A DNA stretch of 45,394 bases from Prevotella sp. (GTDB taxonomy: Bacteria > Bacteroidota > Bacteroidia > Bacteroidales > Bacteroidaceae). Positions 26,701 to 33,985 of the stretch are shown here, in pieces; the stretch's first letter is position 1; each line of letters opens with the position of its first letter. The DNA is taken from positions 1 through 45,394 of the forward strand of contig JAFYZV010000142.1 in NCBI GenBank assembly GCA_017548525.1. The letters run 5' to 3'. The position numbers were made by a program, and so were the translations under genes. The notes beneath the pieces are model-generated. The model saw only the letters and a list, made by a program, of their open reading frames with translations. It made no database searches and had not been told where the DNA came from.

Positions 26701-28490
26701 ACATCCACGCGACATTTCTTCATCTGGATGTCGGTGGCTGAAGAACCCGTGGTGAAACCATTGTTGGCATTGGCACTGCTATAGCGGATGTAGTGATTGG
26801 TCGAGGCATTCTTGATGTGGTATCTTTGGACAGAGGCATCGAAAGTCAGATACCATGCCGCCCTGTTGTTTGATTGGGCCTGTGAGACCGACATGGCTTG
26901 CCAGCCGAGAGTCCCATCGCTATTCTCCACGAGATACGATGTAGTCAAACCACGGTTCTTATCCTCGCACTTGATATAGTATTTGGTATTATCGTCTTGT
27001 GGATAAGCATAGTAAGGCAATAACCATTGACCGTCAGTCAACGGCAGACCGCCTTCACCTAATGCCTCGCAGACGAGGGCGTTACCGATATACAATTGGT
27101 CAGAACCATTGTCCTCGTGGGCTCCGTTGATACCGTATGGCCACAGGTGCATACCGTCACCATTGAGCACCTCTGTCTCATTGTTGTTCCAGAAGCGGAG
27201 AGCATCCCAAACGGGATATTGGTTGCGGGTGAAATCACCCCACATCCAGTGCTGGCCTACACCCACACCATGCAACATCTCGTGCAGGATGGTACCCGTG
27301 TTTTGGTAACTCCAGCTATCACCCACCGAACACCAACCACCGTAAGAGCATTCAGCAGTTGGCACACCGCTGACATGACCGATGGAAGGCCAGAAGGTGG
27401 TCAGCTGCGTAAGGTTGTCCCAGAAATGGTCAAATCCCCATTCACACGAACTCCTGATATGATTGTCTGCCGTCTCATCACCCGAATCGCGGACGCTCCA
27501 GTGGATATCTCCCTGTGGGAGGGTCGGCACCTTGATGACATCTCCGTACCCCACGGCATAGTTCTTCGTCATGGCGTATGGGCGAATATAATACATCGTA
27601 CCCGGTGTCAGATCCTGTATCCAGATGACTTTGCCGTAAGAGTCTATCCAGTCGGTGCTGTAATTGCTGTTTTCAAGTGTTGGGTTAGGGTTGGTGCTGT
27701 AACAAAAGCCTTCCTCCACGACGTTGCTACCCGACCACGACAGACGACCGAAAATCCAGATGCTACCACGTGCATGACGCTTGTTCGTGGTAATCGTGGG
27801 AGCGGAACCCGATGGATGGCGCAAACGATAGGCTCGCTCACCAGCCACGACCGCCTTGGCAGCAGTAGCTACATTGGCGAGGTTACCGCCATTGATGGCA
27901 GAGGTCAACGTGCTTACCAGACTACTGTACTGCGAGTCGCTACCCACGCTGCTAATCAGGTTGTTGGCATAGTTCTTCACGGTGTTTCCCGCACTCTGGA
28001 TGTACGTGCTCGTGTTGCCACGATAGGTCAACGTGAAGTTGTCGCAACCTACCCAGTTTCCTGAAGCACCATCACACACGAAGCCGATTTCTGCCGTGCC
28101 GTCGGTCACGAAGAAGTCGAGCGTGTAGGTGTTAAGCGTCGTTACCGCCGTGCGCAGTCCGTTGGCGACAATCCACGCGCCCACCTGTGCGGCATTCGTG
28201 TTGTTCTGCGAGATGTTCATGGCAGCTACCGTCAGGCGATAGACACCATTCGTCAGACCTGTGACGGTCTGCTTGGCCGAAGCACTTCCCAAAAGACCAG
28301 GGGCTGCAATCCATCGCTCGATATAGGTATTGCCAGCCCTGTAGGACGACATACCATCGTTCGTCTGCAATTGCATCTTACTGACGGTCCATCCGTTGGT
28401 GCCGTCCTCGAAACTTGGATTCGTAATGCTCTGACCGTAGGCAGATAGTCCTCCAATCAGAAGTGTCAAAACAATGAATAGTTTTTTCAT
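23793..28490 (-). CDS. Large secreted multi-domain protein with metallopeptidase-like HExxH motif and dockerin-like tail
   Basis: A 1565-residue exported protein (signal peptide to about residue 20). In order it shows a galactose-binding-like domain (about 21-158: NPSFEDGTNGW, YRLTVAAMNIS), a helical stretch (to about 225), an FN3-like domain (about 229-324) and a metallopeptidase-like domain. The metallopeptidase-like domain contains HEMLHGVGVGQHW, with HExxH at 403-407. Two lectin-like or beta-trefoil-like regions with 'YYIKCED' and 'YHIKNAS' follow, then more galactose-binding-like domains (NPDFTESANGW near 750; YRFSAIGTRRADETG). The end carries two dockerin-like calcium repeats (DVNNDGMVNVTDVI and DVNGDCLINITDVA). 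The layout suggests binding and processing of glycoproteins or polysaccharide outside the cell. The specificity is unknown. Confidence 0.88.
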   Translation of the reverse strand: MKKLFIVLTLLIGGLSAYGQSITNPSFEDGTNGWTVSKMQLQTNDGMSSYRAGNTYIERWIAAPGLLGSASAKQTVTGLTNGVYRLTVAAMNISQNNTNAAQVGAWIVANGLRTAVTTLNTYTLDFFVTDGTAEIGFVCDGASGNWVGCDNFTLTYRGNTSTYIQSAGNTVKNYANNLISSVGSDSQYSSLVSTLTSAINGGNLANVATAAKAVVAGERAYRLRHPSGSAPTITTNKRHARGSIWIFGRLSWSGSNVVEEGFCYSTNPNPTLENSNYSTDWIDSYGKVIWIQDLTPGTMYYIRPYAMTKNYAVGYGDVIKVPTLPQGDIHWSVRDSGDETADNHIRSSCEWGFDHFWDNLTQLTTFWPSIGHVSGVPTAECSYGGWCSVGDSWSYQNTGTILHEMLHGVGVGQHWMWGDFTRNQYPVWDALRFWNNNETEVLNGDGMHLWPYGINGAHEDNGSDQLYIGNALVCEALGEGGLPLTDGQWLLPYYAYPQDDNTKYYIKCEDKNRGLTTSYLVENSDGTLGWQAMSVSQAQSNNRAAWYLTFDASVQRYHIKNASTNHYIRYSSANANNGFTTGSSATDIQMKKCRVDVKVGSKTYQGYYFLDYGSGQSMEAKTDGVVGSTGFSIWDDATTQRWVILAEGSDVEAFENGAVEIQLDQLRRYLNGYTAAKNVSHTDKTSGATTALTNTISTINSAISGTVTMDQVLQYIEDIKAAGLTFLNNTMPSNNGYYDLTFLIDNPDFTESANGWSLEPTRSYGAVEFYEKTFDLYQILPNMPAGKYQYTVDAFQRPGEPSAVYTAYTGGTNNVNAVMYINSTSQKIKHIVEGQQTTSISNGEFTTSGNTYIPNTMESGSTYMTRNLYHNVMQGEFPAGDLRFGLRGTVSNTYYWTMADNFKLYYLGSDGVVTSLKDQLITEGFNRVTALPNDYSPYFFLLYDHDQDLTMVLKDPNHQGGSKSMWYDMDVNPRTSKEPLWTIDSYTVNGTEYQILANATYPDVMLQTEYNAAWNYRCSDNGAGDPGWGRTSFAYLPNGYWTIQSGVYPQYGYLGPWEGVFTDDAETALNKTENNIGHFDVFSILRGDYVSRFDAGVPNATFENPLDITYVLENPGGERRASIGWTHVGNDWGFPDNNALVGKVGSRFIERWDPNGVGNAEIYQKVQGLPDGYYRFSAIGTRRADETGTFYLYANDEQSLVGSDNDGRRTSVIVQVTDGVLQVGAKAENITKDWIAFDDARIEYLGLSIPGYNVGEPTSNIQEGTYTGTQELTTWTLTFTEANSSVEGAVFAKLDNSAKASLYKGQTKVGEYIIYFSDKTASVSFDGVKLDADATYILQFPAGVVGYAGQVSNEAYSVTFNTPHFFTGTYYLYNKVTDSFLGLTEGTNDAFVTCAGSTITWTVSENGGSIKFNDTNTYLGGFYWSKTDDATGYVWECIPYSEGQLSGYQLRRNPSPAGAWPGDYLYISNTDTDQNRVASNGLIGDNFQDWAYAVWELWTEDEYNAYNNNPDVNNDGMVNVTDVIKLVNIILGNDTDYEFRRADVNGDCLINITDVATLVNMILDL

Positions 28491-28612
28491 ACAGACAATT
28501 ATTTATAAGTAATCAATAGTTGTTGACAATAAGTTTACAAAATAATCGATAGGCAGACGTAACATGTCCTATAAACCCATCATGCCCATCTATTTGTTTA
28601 GGTTCGCGGCTA

Positions 28613-28620
28613 CAAAGTTA
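28613..28620 (-). promoter_or_regulatory. -7 box for the 1565-residue protein gene
   Basis: Minus strand reads TAACTTTG, matching TAnnTTTG, about 120 bases before the ATG. No clear -33 box, so an activator may be needed. Confidence 0.4.
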
Positions 28621-28953
28621 CATTTTATTGTTCATTCTTATTCACTTTTTATTCGTTTTTTCTCCCATTTTCCACATTTTCAATACATACATCCCAAATA
28701 AGCATATCATTCTTTGACAACACAGTACGACTTCTATACCACACTCGTCTCCATTCACCAACACATAAGAAAGCCACTGACCCATGCTGTCAAGAAAAGC
28801 AAGAAATGGGCGTGAACGGCGCAAACAGCCATGCAATATATTGCGAAAAATGTTGACAAAATGATGCTCGAGAAAAATCGCAAAATAGAATCTTTGGGAA
28901 CAACCAAATTGTCTAATTTGTTCAGAAATTCCAAAAAAATCAGGCGGAAACAC

Positions 28954-29060
28954 CAATTTAACATTTCTTGTGCGGCATTCGTCAATGATAGATACCACAT
29001 ACGTCATTAGTAATTTTGGCTTTTGTGGGGTACGGATGCCGCCAAAAAAATGTTAAATTG
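28954..29060. repeat. Long imperfect inverted repeat
   Basis: The 25-base arm at 28954-28978 and the arm at 29036-29060 are complementary except for three positions (shared core AATGTTAAATTG / CAATTTAACATT plus ATGCCGC / GCGGCAT). The loop is 57 bases and itself contains ATACCAC and GTGGGGTA, which can extend the pairing. The flanks outside the arms keep weaker similarity. Confidence 0.7.
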
Positions 29061-29210
29061 CCGCTATTATGGGTGGGAAAAAGCATGGTTAAAACGTAAG
29101 TCGTTGGCATTCAGCGCATTAGACAAATGCGGAAAAACGAGCTTTTTTCCGTCCAAGGTCGGGATTGCTGGCAAATAATGCAACCATGGAGGCTCATTTC
29201 ATGACAAAAT

Positions 29211-29242
29211 TTTGACGATTTCGGGAAAAATGCTTACCTTTG
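29211..29242 (+). promoter_or_regulatory. Consensus promoter of aroB
   Basis: TTTG at 29211-29214, 20-base spacer, TACCTTTG at 29235-29242. It overlaps the longest in-frame candidate start at 29212, which therefore cannot be the translation start and supports the ATG at 29269. Confidence 0.75.
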
Positions 29243-29268
29243 CAAGCGTTATTTATTATAGGTATGTT

Positions 29269-30330
29269 ATGGAACAAAGGATTGTTATTTCGGAGAACTT
29301 ACAGACAGACATTGCCATCGCCATCTCGGAATGCGAGCATGACAGGCTCTTCGTCTTGGTGGACGAGACCACGGAGAGGGAATGCTGGCAACGGATTAAG
29401 CAATATATGTGCTTGCGGAAGGCGCAACTGATTACCATCGGTGCCACCGACACGCACAAGGACATTGAATCATTGGCACAGGTATGGAAGGCATTGGGCG
29501 ACAATGGTGCTACCCGACATTCATGCTTGGTGAATCTCGGCGGCGGCATGGTGACAGACCTTGGTGGATTCGCTGCCTCCTCCTTTAAGCGTGGCATCGA
29601 CTTCATCAACATCCCCACCACCCTCTTGGCAATGGTCGATGCGTCGGTGGGCGGCAAGACGGGCATCAACTTCAATGGGTTGAAAAACGAGGTGGGCGCG
29701 TTTAGCGATGCCAAGTTTGTCATCATCAACACCCAATTCCTACAAACTCTCGATGCGGAGAACATCCGCTCGGGCTATGCCGAGATGCTCAAGCATGGCT
29801 TGATCAGCGAGGGAAAGATGTGGGCGGAGTTGGTGAACTTCCCTTTAAGCAAACTTCCCGACACACAACTGCTGACCACGCTGCAACGGATGGTGGCAGA
29901 ATCCATTGCCGTCAAGGAGCATATCGTGGCGGCTGACCCACGGGAACGGGGCTTGCGCAAGGCATTGAACCTCGGCCACACCTTTGGTCACGCCTTCGAG
30001 TCGTGGGCGATGAAACACGATAAACCCATCCTTCACGGCTATGCCGTGGCATTCGGCTTAGTGTGCGAGCTATACCTCAGCGTCGTGAAAATGGGCTTTC
30101 CCACCGACAGGATACGGCAGATGGTATCGTTCATCAAGGAGCATTACGGCACCATTGGCATCACTTGCGATGACTATGACGAGTTGATTGCCTTGATGAC
30201 TCACGACAAAAAGAACACGGCAGACACCATTAACTTCACCCTCTTGGGCAACATCGGCGACATCCGCATCAACCAAACCGCTTCGGAGGATGAAATCAAG
30301 GAGGCACTGGACTTCCTGCGAGAAGGATAG
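29269..30330 (+). CDS. aroB: 3-dehydroquinate synthase
   Basis: A 353-residue enzyme of the shikimate pathway that converts DAHP to 3-dehydroquinate using NAD and a divalent metal. Diagnostic stretches are NLGGGMVTDLGGFAAS (NAD/phosphate binding), IPTTLLAMVDASVGGKTGIN, GYAEMLKHGLI and the metal-binding NLGHTFGHAFE. All catalytic regions are present and the length is normal once the ATG at 29269 (MEQRIVISEN) is used. It is a single gene behind its own consensus promoter. The next gene starts 249 bases later, after repeat-rich sequence. Confidence 0.95.
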   Translation: MEQRIVISENLQTDIAIAISECEHDRLFVLVDETTERECWQRIKQYMCLRKAQLITIGATDTHKDIESLAQVWKALGDNGATRHSCLVNLGGGMVTDLGGFAASSFKRGIDFINIPTTLLAMVDASVGGKTGINFNGLKNEVGAFSDAKFVIINTQFLQTLDAENIRSGYAEMLKHGLISEGKMWAELVNFPLSKLPDTQLLTTLQRMVAESIAVKEHIVAADPRERGLRKALNLGHTFGHAFESWAMKHDKPILHGYAVAFGLVCELYLSVVKMGFPTDRIRQMVSFIKEHYGTIGITCDDYDELIALMTHDKKNTADTINFTLLGNIGDIRINQTASEDEIKEALDFLREG

Positions 30331-30333
30331 TTT

Positions 30334-30571
30334 TGATGGAGGAAGTAGGAAGGCGGAAGGAGGAAGTGATTTAAGGAATGATGGAAGAAGGAATGAAGTG
30401 GGGAAAAAATTATAAAACAATTAAACATCATACATCGAACATTATTACTTAAAACACTTCAGAATACATACATCAAACATCAAAACACTTCATAATTCAT
30501 AATTCCTACATCATACATCAAACATTATTACATAAAATACTTCGTAATTCATAATTCAAACATCATACATC
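30334..30571. repeat. Purine-rich run and direct repeats upstream of the GH43 gene
   Basis: 30334-30405 is an imperfect GGAAG-type purine-rich run. After it the 12-mer ACATCATACATC occurs three times (30425-30436, 30508-30519, 30560-30571). The stretches CATTATTAC(T/A)TAAAA(C/T)ACTTC and TAATTCATAATTC each recur between these copies, so the block looks like two to three degenerate ~80-base repeats. No gene is present. Confidence 0.65.
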
Positions 30572-30579
30572 AAAAAACC

Positions 30580-31590
30580 ATGAAACAACTATTTTTGACA
30601 CTGTTCATAACCTTGGCATTCCATGCGAATGCCCAACGTTACAGCGGTAACCCCATCCTGATGGGTTTCCATGCCGACCCCGAGGTGATGTATTCACACG
30701 TGACAAACCGCTACTACATCTACTCCACCACCGACGGCACACCAGGATGGGGCGGTTGGTATTTCACCTGTTTCTCGTCTGCCGACCTGACATTATGGAA
30801 ATATGAGGGCATCATCCTCAACCTCCCCCGCGACACGAAGTGGGCAAGTGGCAACGCCTGGGCTCCCTGTATCGAGGAGAAACTGGTGGACGGCAAATAC
30901 AAATACTATTATTATTACAGCGGCGAGACGGGACACGGCAAAGCCATCGGTGTCGCTATCGCCGACTCACCCACAGGACCCTTCGTGGACTTCGGCAAGC
31001 CCATCATCGACAAACGACCCGAGGGGCAGAAGAATGGGCAGCAGATTGACGTGGACGTGTTTACCGATCCTGACACGGGAAAGAGCTATCTCTATTGGGG
31101 AAATGGCTATATGGCTGGCGCGGAACTGAACGATGACATGACTTCCATCAAGGAAGAGACTGTCGTGAGGATGACCCCACGTGGTGGCACGTTGGAAGAC
31201 TATGCCTATCGCGAGGGAACATACGTGTTCAAGCGCAATGGTATCTATTATTTCTTGTGGAGCGTGGACGACACAGGGTCGCCCAACTACCATGTGGCAT
31301 ACGGCACAAGCAACTCTCCATTGGGACCAATTCAAGTTGCCGAGAATCCCGTTATCCTCATCCAAGACCCCGAACAAGAGATTTATGGCACGGCGCACAA
31401 CAGCGTGTTGCAAATCCCCGGACGTGACGAATGGTACATCGTCTACCACCGCATCAACAAGAACTACATCGAGAGAGACAAAGCCCCCGGCATCCACCGC
31501 GAGGTGTGCATCGACAAGATGGAGTTCAACGCCGACGGCACGATTAAGCCCACCAAGCCCACACGGCATGGTGTGCGGCAGCTGCGGTAG
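30580..31590 (+). CDS. Secreted glycoside hydrolase family 43 protein
   Basis: A 336-residue five-bladed beta-propeller glycosidase with a signal peptide ending HANAQ (about residue 19). The three catalytic acids of GH43 are visible: Asp33 in GFHADPEV (base), Asp157 in QQIDVDVF (pKa modulator) and Glu212 in YREGTYVFK (acid). The motif GTAHNSVL near 270 and EWYIVYHR near 285 are also typical. GH43 enzymes remove arabinose or xylose side chains from plant polysaccharides. There is no extra binding domain. The exact subfamily cannot be decided by eye. It is not in an obvious SusC/SusD locus within this window. Confidence 0.92.
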   Translation: MKQLFLTLFITLAFHANAQRYSGNPILMGFHADPEVMYSHVTNRYYIYSTTDGTPGWGGWYFTCFSSADLTLWKYEGIILNLPRDTKWASGNAWAPCIEEKLVDGKYKYYYYYSGETGHGKAIGVAIADSPTGPFVDFGKPIIDKRPEGQKNGQQIDVDVFTDPDTGKSYLYWGNGYMAGAELNDDMTSIKEETVVRMTPRGGTLEDYAYREGTYVFKRNGIYYFLWSVDDTGSPNYHVAYGTSNSPLGPIQVAENPVILIQDPEQEIYGTAHNSVLQIPGRDEWYIVYHRINKNYIERDKAPGIHREVCIDKMEFNADGTIKPTKPTRHGVRQLR

Positions 31591-31617
31591 CCTTAACACC
31601 AAATTTATGTGCGTTTG

Positions 31618-31648
31618 TTGGGCTTTTCCCATTTTTTTATTACCTTTG
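31618..31648 (+). promoter_or_regulatory. Promoter of the GT2 gene
   Basis: TTG at 31618-31620, 20-base spacer, TACCTTTG at 31641-31648, followed by the ATG at 31671 about 22 bases later. A TTTG four bases further upstream could serve instead. Confidence 0.6.
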
Positions 31649-31670
31649 CAAGCCCAAAGTGAAGAAGCGA

Positions 31671-32432
31671 ATGAAGGTAACCATCATTACCGTAGCCTAT
31701 AATAGTGCCAAGACATTAGCCGATGCCATCGAGTCTGTTCTCAGACAGACATACGATGACATCGACTATTGGATTATAGATGGGCAGTCTACCGACTCCA
31801 CGATAGACATCATCAAAAGCTACGAAAACAAATTCAATGGACGGTTACATTGGGTTTCTGAAAAAGACAAGGGCATCTATGATGCCATGAACAAGGGGAT
31901 TCGCCTGTCTTCGGGAGATGTCATCGGCATCTTAAACTCAGATGACTATTTCACCTCTGATGATGTCATTGAGAAGATGGTTGCACAATTCACCGATGAC
32001 GTGGATGCCGTCTACGGGGACGTTCATTTCGTAAAAGAGGACCATCTTGACAAGACCGTGAGATATTACTCGGGCAGAATTTTCCGCCCATGGCTCACCA
32101 AGTTTGGTTTCGTCCCACCGCATCCTTCCTTCTATGCTCGTCGAACGGTGTTTGACAAATATGGATTGTATGACGACTCGTTTAAGATTTCGGCAGACTT
32201 CGAGATGATTACCCGCCTCTGTTGTAAGCATCACCTGAAGATGAAGTATCTGCACATTGACTTCGTGAGTATGCGTATTGGCGGAGCAAGCACCAGGAGT
32301 TGGAAGAGCAGGATGGAAGGGACGAGAGAAGTCGTACGCGCCTGCAAGAACCAAGACATCAAGACCTGTCGCTTGATGGTTTACATGAAATATCCCATCA
32401 AGATGATTGAGTCATTGCTCATATACAAGTGA
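31671..32432 (+). CDS. Family 2 glycosyltransferase (polysaccharide biosynthesis)
   Basis: A 253-residue GT-A enzyme starting MKVTIITVAYNSAKTL. It has WIIDGQSTDSTIDI near 33-46, GIYDAMNKGI near 68 and ILNSDDYFTSDDV near 86-98 (the DxD-type metal site). PHPSFYARRTVFDKYG near 148 is typical of WcaA/WfgS-like transferases that build O-antigen or capsule repeat units. No membrane segment. The ATG at 31671 is preferred over an upstream GTG because of promoter distance. The sugar phosphate transferase gene that follows likely acts in the same glycan pathway, although its start is 134 bases away. Confidence 0.9.
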   Translation: MKVTIITVAYNSAKTLADAIESVLRQTYDDIDYWIIDGQSTDSTIDIIKSYENKFNGRLHWVSEKDKGIYDAMNKGIRLSSGDVIGILNSDDYFTSDDVIEKMVAQFTDDVDAVYGDVHFVKEDHLDKTVRYYSGRIFRPWLTKFGFVPPHPSFYARRTVFDKYGLYDDSFKISADFEMITRLCCKHHLKMKYLHIDFVSMRIGGASTRSWKSRMEGTREVVRACKNQDIKTCRLMVYMKYPIKMIESLLIYK

Positions 32433-32440
32433 GAGTGATA

Positions 32441-32473
32441 TGATACGGCGGTATCGTATCGGTTTTAGTATCA
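32441..32473 (+). terminator. Possible hairpin after the GT2 gene
   Basis: TGATAC (32441-32446) pairs with GTATCA (32468-32473), and within it GATACG/CGTATC at 32442-32460 can form an alternative hairpin. TTTTG and a longer T-run (TTTTTTATT) follow. It may end or attenuate transcription before the sugar transferase gene. Confidence 0.4.
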
Positions 32474-32566
32474 TTTTGCATTTTTTATTCCAATGTTTTT
32501 TAATGATGATATAATAAATATTGAAAATTATCGTTTAAACATTGTAAACAAATCAATATTTTGGGA

Positions 32567-33232
32567 ATGATACAAACCGTCATGGTCAATTACAAGTTAA
32601 ACGACGACATATATAATCCAAGGTACATTTCTGACGGCATGAATGAGATGGAGCGCAACATCAAGCGCATATTGGATTTTATAGTCGCTATCATTTGCTT
32701 GGTTGTTTTCTCACCTTTGTTCCTTGCATGTTACATCGCCGTCAAGCGTGAGGATGGCGGGCCTGCTATCTTCAAGCAAGAACGGATAGGACGATTTGGC
32801 AGGCCGTTCAACATTTACAAGTTCAGGAGTATGAGGTTAGACGCGGAAAAAGACGGGCCAGCCTTATATCAGCATGAGAATGACACACGCATGACCGAAA
32901 TCGGGAAGTTCCTTCGTGCGCATCATCTCGATGAGTTGCCACAGCTTTGGAACGTGGTGAAGGGCGACATGGCATTCATCGGACCACGTCCAGAGCGTGA
33001 GTTCTACATCAACCAAATCATGCAGCACGATCCCCGTTACCGCTATCTCTACCAGATTCGCCCTGGTGTGACATCGTATGCCACGCTATACAACGGCTAC
33101 ACGGACACGATGGAGAAGATGCTGCGCCGCCTTGACCTCGACCTCTATTATTTGGAACATCGCTCGTGGTGGTTTGACATCAAGATCTTGGTCAAGACTT
33201 TCATTAACATTGTCTTTGGCAAAAAGTTCTAA
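32567..33232 (+). CDS. Undecaprenyl-phosphate sugar phosphotransferase (initiating sugar transferase)
   Basis: A 221-residue enzyme of the bacterial sugar transferase family (PglC/WcaJ catalytic domain). One N-terminal membrane segment (about 30-55, IVAIICLVVFSPLFLACYIAV) is followed by the family core: KQERIGRFGRPFNIYKFRSM, then HLDELPQLWNVVKGDM and FIGPRPEREFY. These enzymes load the first sugar phosphate on undecaprenyl phosphate to begin capsule or O-antigen units. It lacks the extra membrane helices of WcaJ, so it is the short monotopic form. It ends just before a strong terminator. Confidence 0.93.
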   Translation: MIQTVMVNYKLNDDIYNPRYISDGMNEMERNIKRILDFIVAIICLVVFSPLFLACYIAVKREDGGPAIFKQERIGRFGRPFNIYKFRSMRLDAEKDGPALYQHENDTRMTEIGKFLRAHHLDELPQLWNVVKGDMAFIGPRPEREFYINQIMQHDPRYRYLYQIRPGVTSYATLYNGYTDTMEKMLRRLDLDLYYLEHRSWWFDIKILVKTFINIVFGKKF

Positions 33233-33248
33233 CAAACGAATGTAAACA

Positions 33249-33284
33249 AAAATATCCACCTCGTATTGATGGGGTGGATATTTT
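33249..33284. terminator. Bidirectional terminator
   Basis: AAAATATCCACC (33249-33260) pairs perfectly with GGTGGATATTTT (33273-33284), 12 bp with a 12-base loop. A-run and T-run flanks serve both convergent genes. Confidence 0.85.
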
Positions 33285-33968
33285 CTATATATAGCGGATA
33301 GACTTGCCATCACATGCCATTGGTGCTGCCGTCCGCAGATGCTCTTCAATGACATCGGCATCCACATAATGTACCTTTAACGCAGCGGAATTGGGATATT
33401 GATTGAAGAAGATGTCATTGCTCATATAGAGTCGCACACTCGACACTTCCTTAACGCTCGACACTTGATTATAATAATTCAAGATACTTGGAAGAACACG
33501 TGGCAATACCTTGATACCCACCTTACCATCGTTGAATGAGACGACTGCCACGACATGGTATCGTTGCCGCTTATCCACCAGTTCTTCTTCCTGTTCCTTC
33601 GTGCTATGGTGGGAGATGGATACATTCCGATGGTATTTCATGTTGATGTCATTCATCATCTTACGGAACAATGAGCCATGCGACGAGTTGTCTTTCAACT
33701 GGTTGTAGTGGATATAATAATGTATCATCTCATGGATGATGGTGTCTTCCACCTCTCGCTCTGGCAAGTCTATGCGTACATTGATACGAAGCTTGAAATC
33801 ATAGCAGATGACATTTCCCGACTTGTCACGCCGTTTCCTATATACACATTTCCCCAAGAAAGTTTTGGCATCGCTGAGCATGACAGGAATTTTCGGCAAC
33901 TTCCCATCGAACATCTGGCGATTGAACTCGTCAAATTTCTCCTCAACGTAGGGTATGGTTGCTTTCAT
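33285..33968 (-). CDS. SprT-like zinc metallopeptidase-domain protein
   Basis: A 227-residue protein with an SprT-like core: the zinc motif HEMIHYYIHY (HExxH at 79-83) and a likely third ligand in NSSHGSLFRKM near 97, preceded by FDEFNRQMFDGKLP near 12-24, typical of the family start. The C-terminal ~100 residues (from about KEQEEELVDKRQRY) do not show the zinc ribbon of SprT and are unrecognised. SprT-like domains occur in DNA-protein crosslink proteases such as Spartan. It lies 17 bases after the stop of the metallopeptidase-like secreted protein gene, so it may share its transcript although it has no signal peptide. Confidence 0.82.
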   Translation of the reverse strand: MKATIPYVEEKFDEFNRQMFDGKLPKIPVMLSDAKTFLGKCVYRKRRDKSGNVICYDFKLRINVRIDLPEREVEDTIIHEMIHYYIHYNQLKDNSSHGSLFRKMMNDINMKYHRNVSISHHSTKEQEEELVDKRQRYHVVAVVSFNDGKVGIKVLPRVLPSILNYYNQVSSVKEVSSVRLYMSNDIFFNQYPNSAALKVHYVDADVIEEHLRTAAPMACDGKSIRYI

Positions 33969-33985
33969 AACACCCTCCTTCAAGA

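Larger units (their letters stand above)
28491..29210. other. Intergenic region between divergent transcription units
   Basis: No credible gene is seen in these ~720 bases. Contents: a -7 box for the minus-strand gene (28613-28620), a long imperfect inverted repeat (28954-29060), and a small hairpin CGGAAAAA/TTTTTCCG (29130-29151). A minus-strand frame of 121 codons at 28642-29007 runs through one arm of the repeat and was judged a chance frame. Confidence 0.5.

Noticed and set aside
28642..29007. 121-codon minus-strand frame in the large intergenic region
   Set aside because: It runs through one arm of the inverted repeat, has an unusual Cys/Phe-rich composition, no promoter or ribosome site, and no recognisable motif.
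29212..29268. Upstream extension of aroB to 29212
   Set aside because: The consensus promoter (29211-29242) overlaps this extension, so translation must begin downstream, at 29269.
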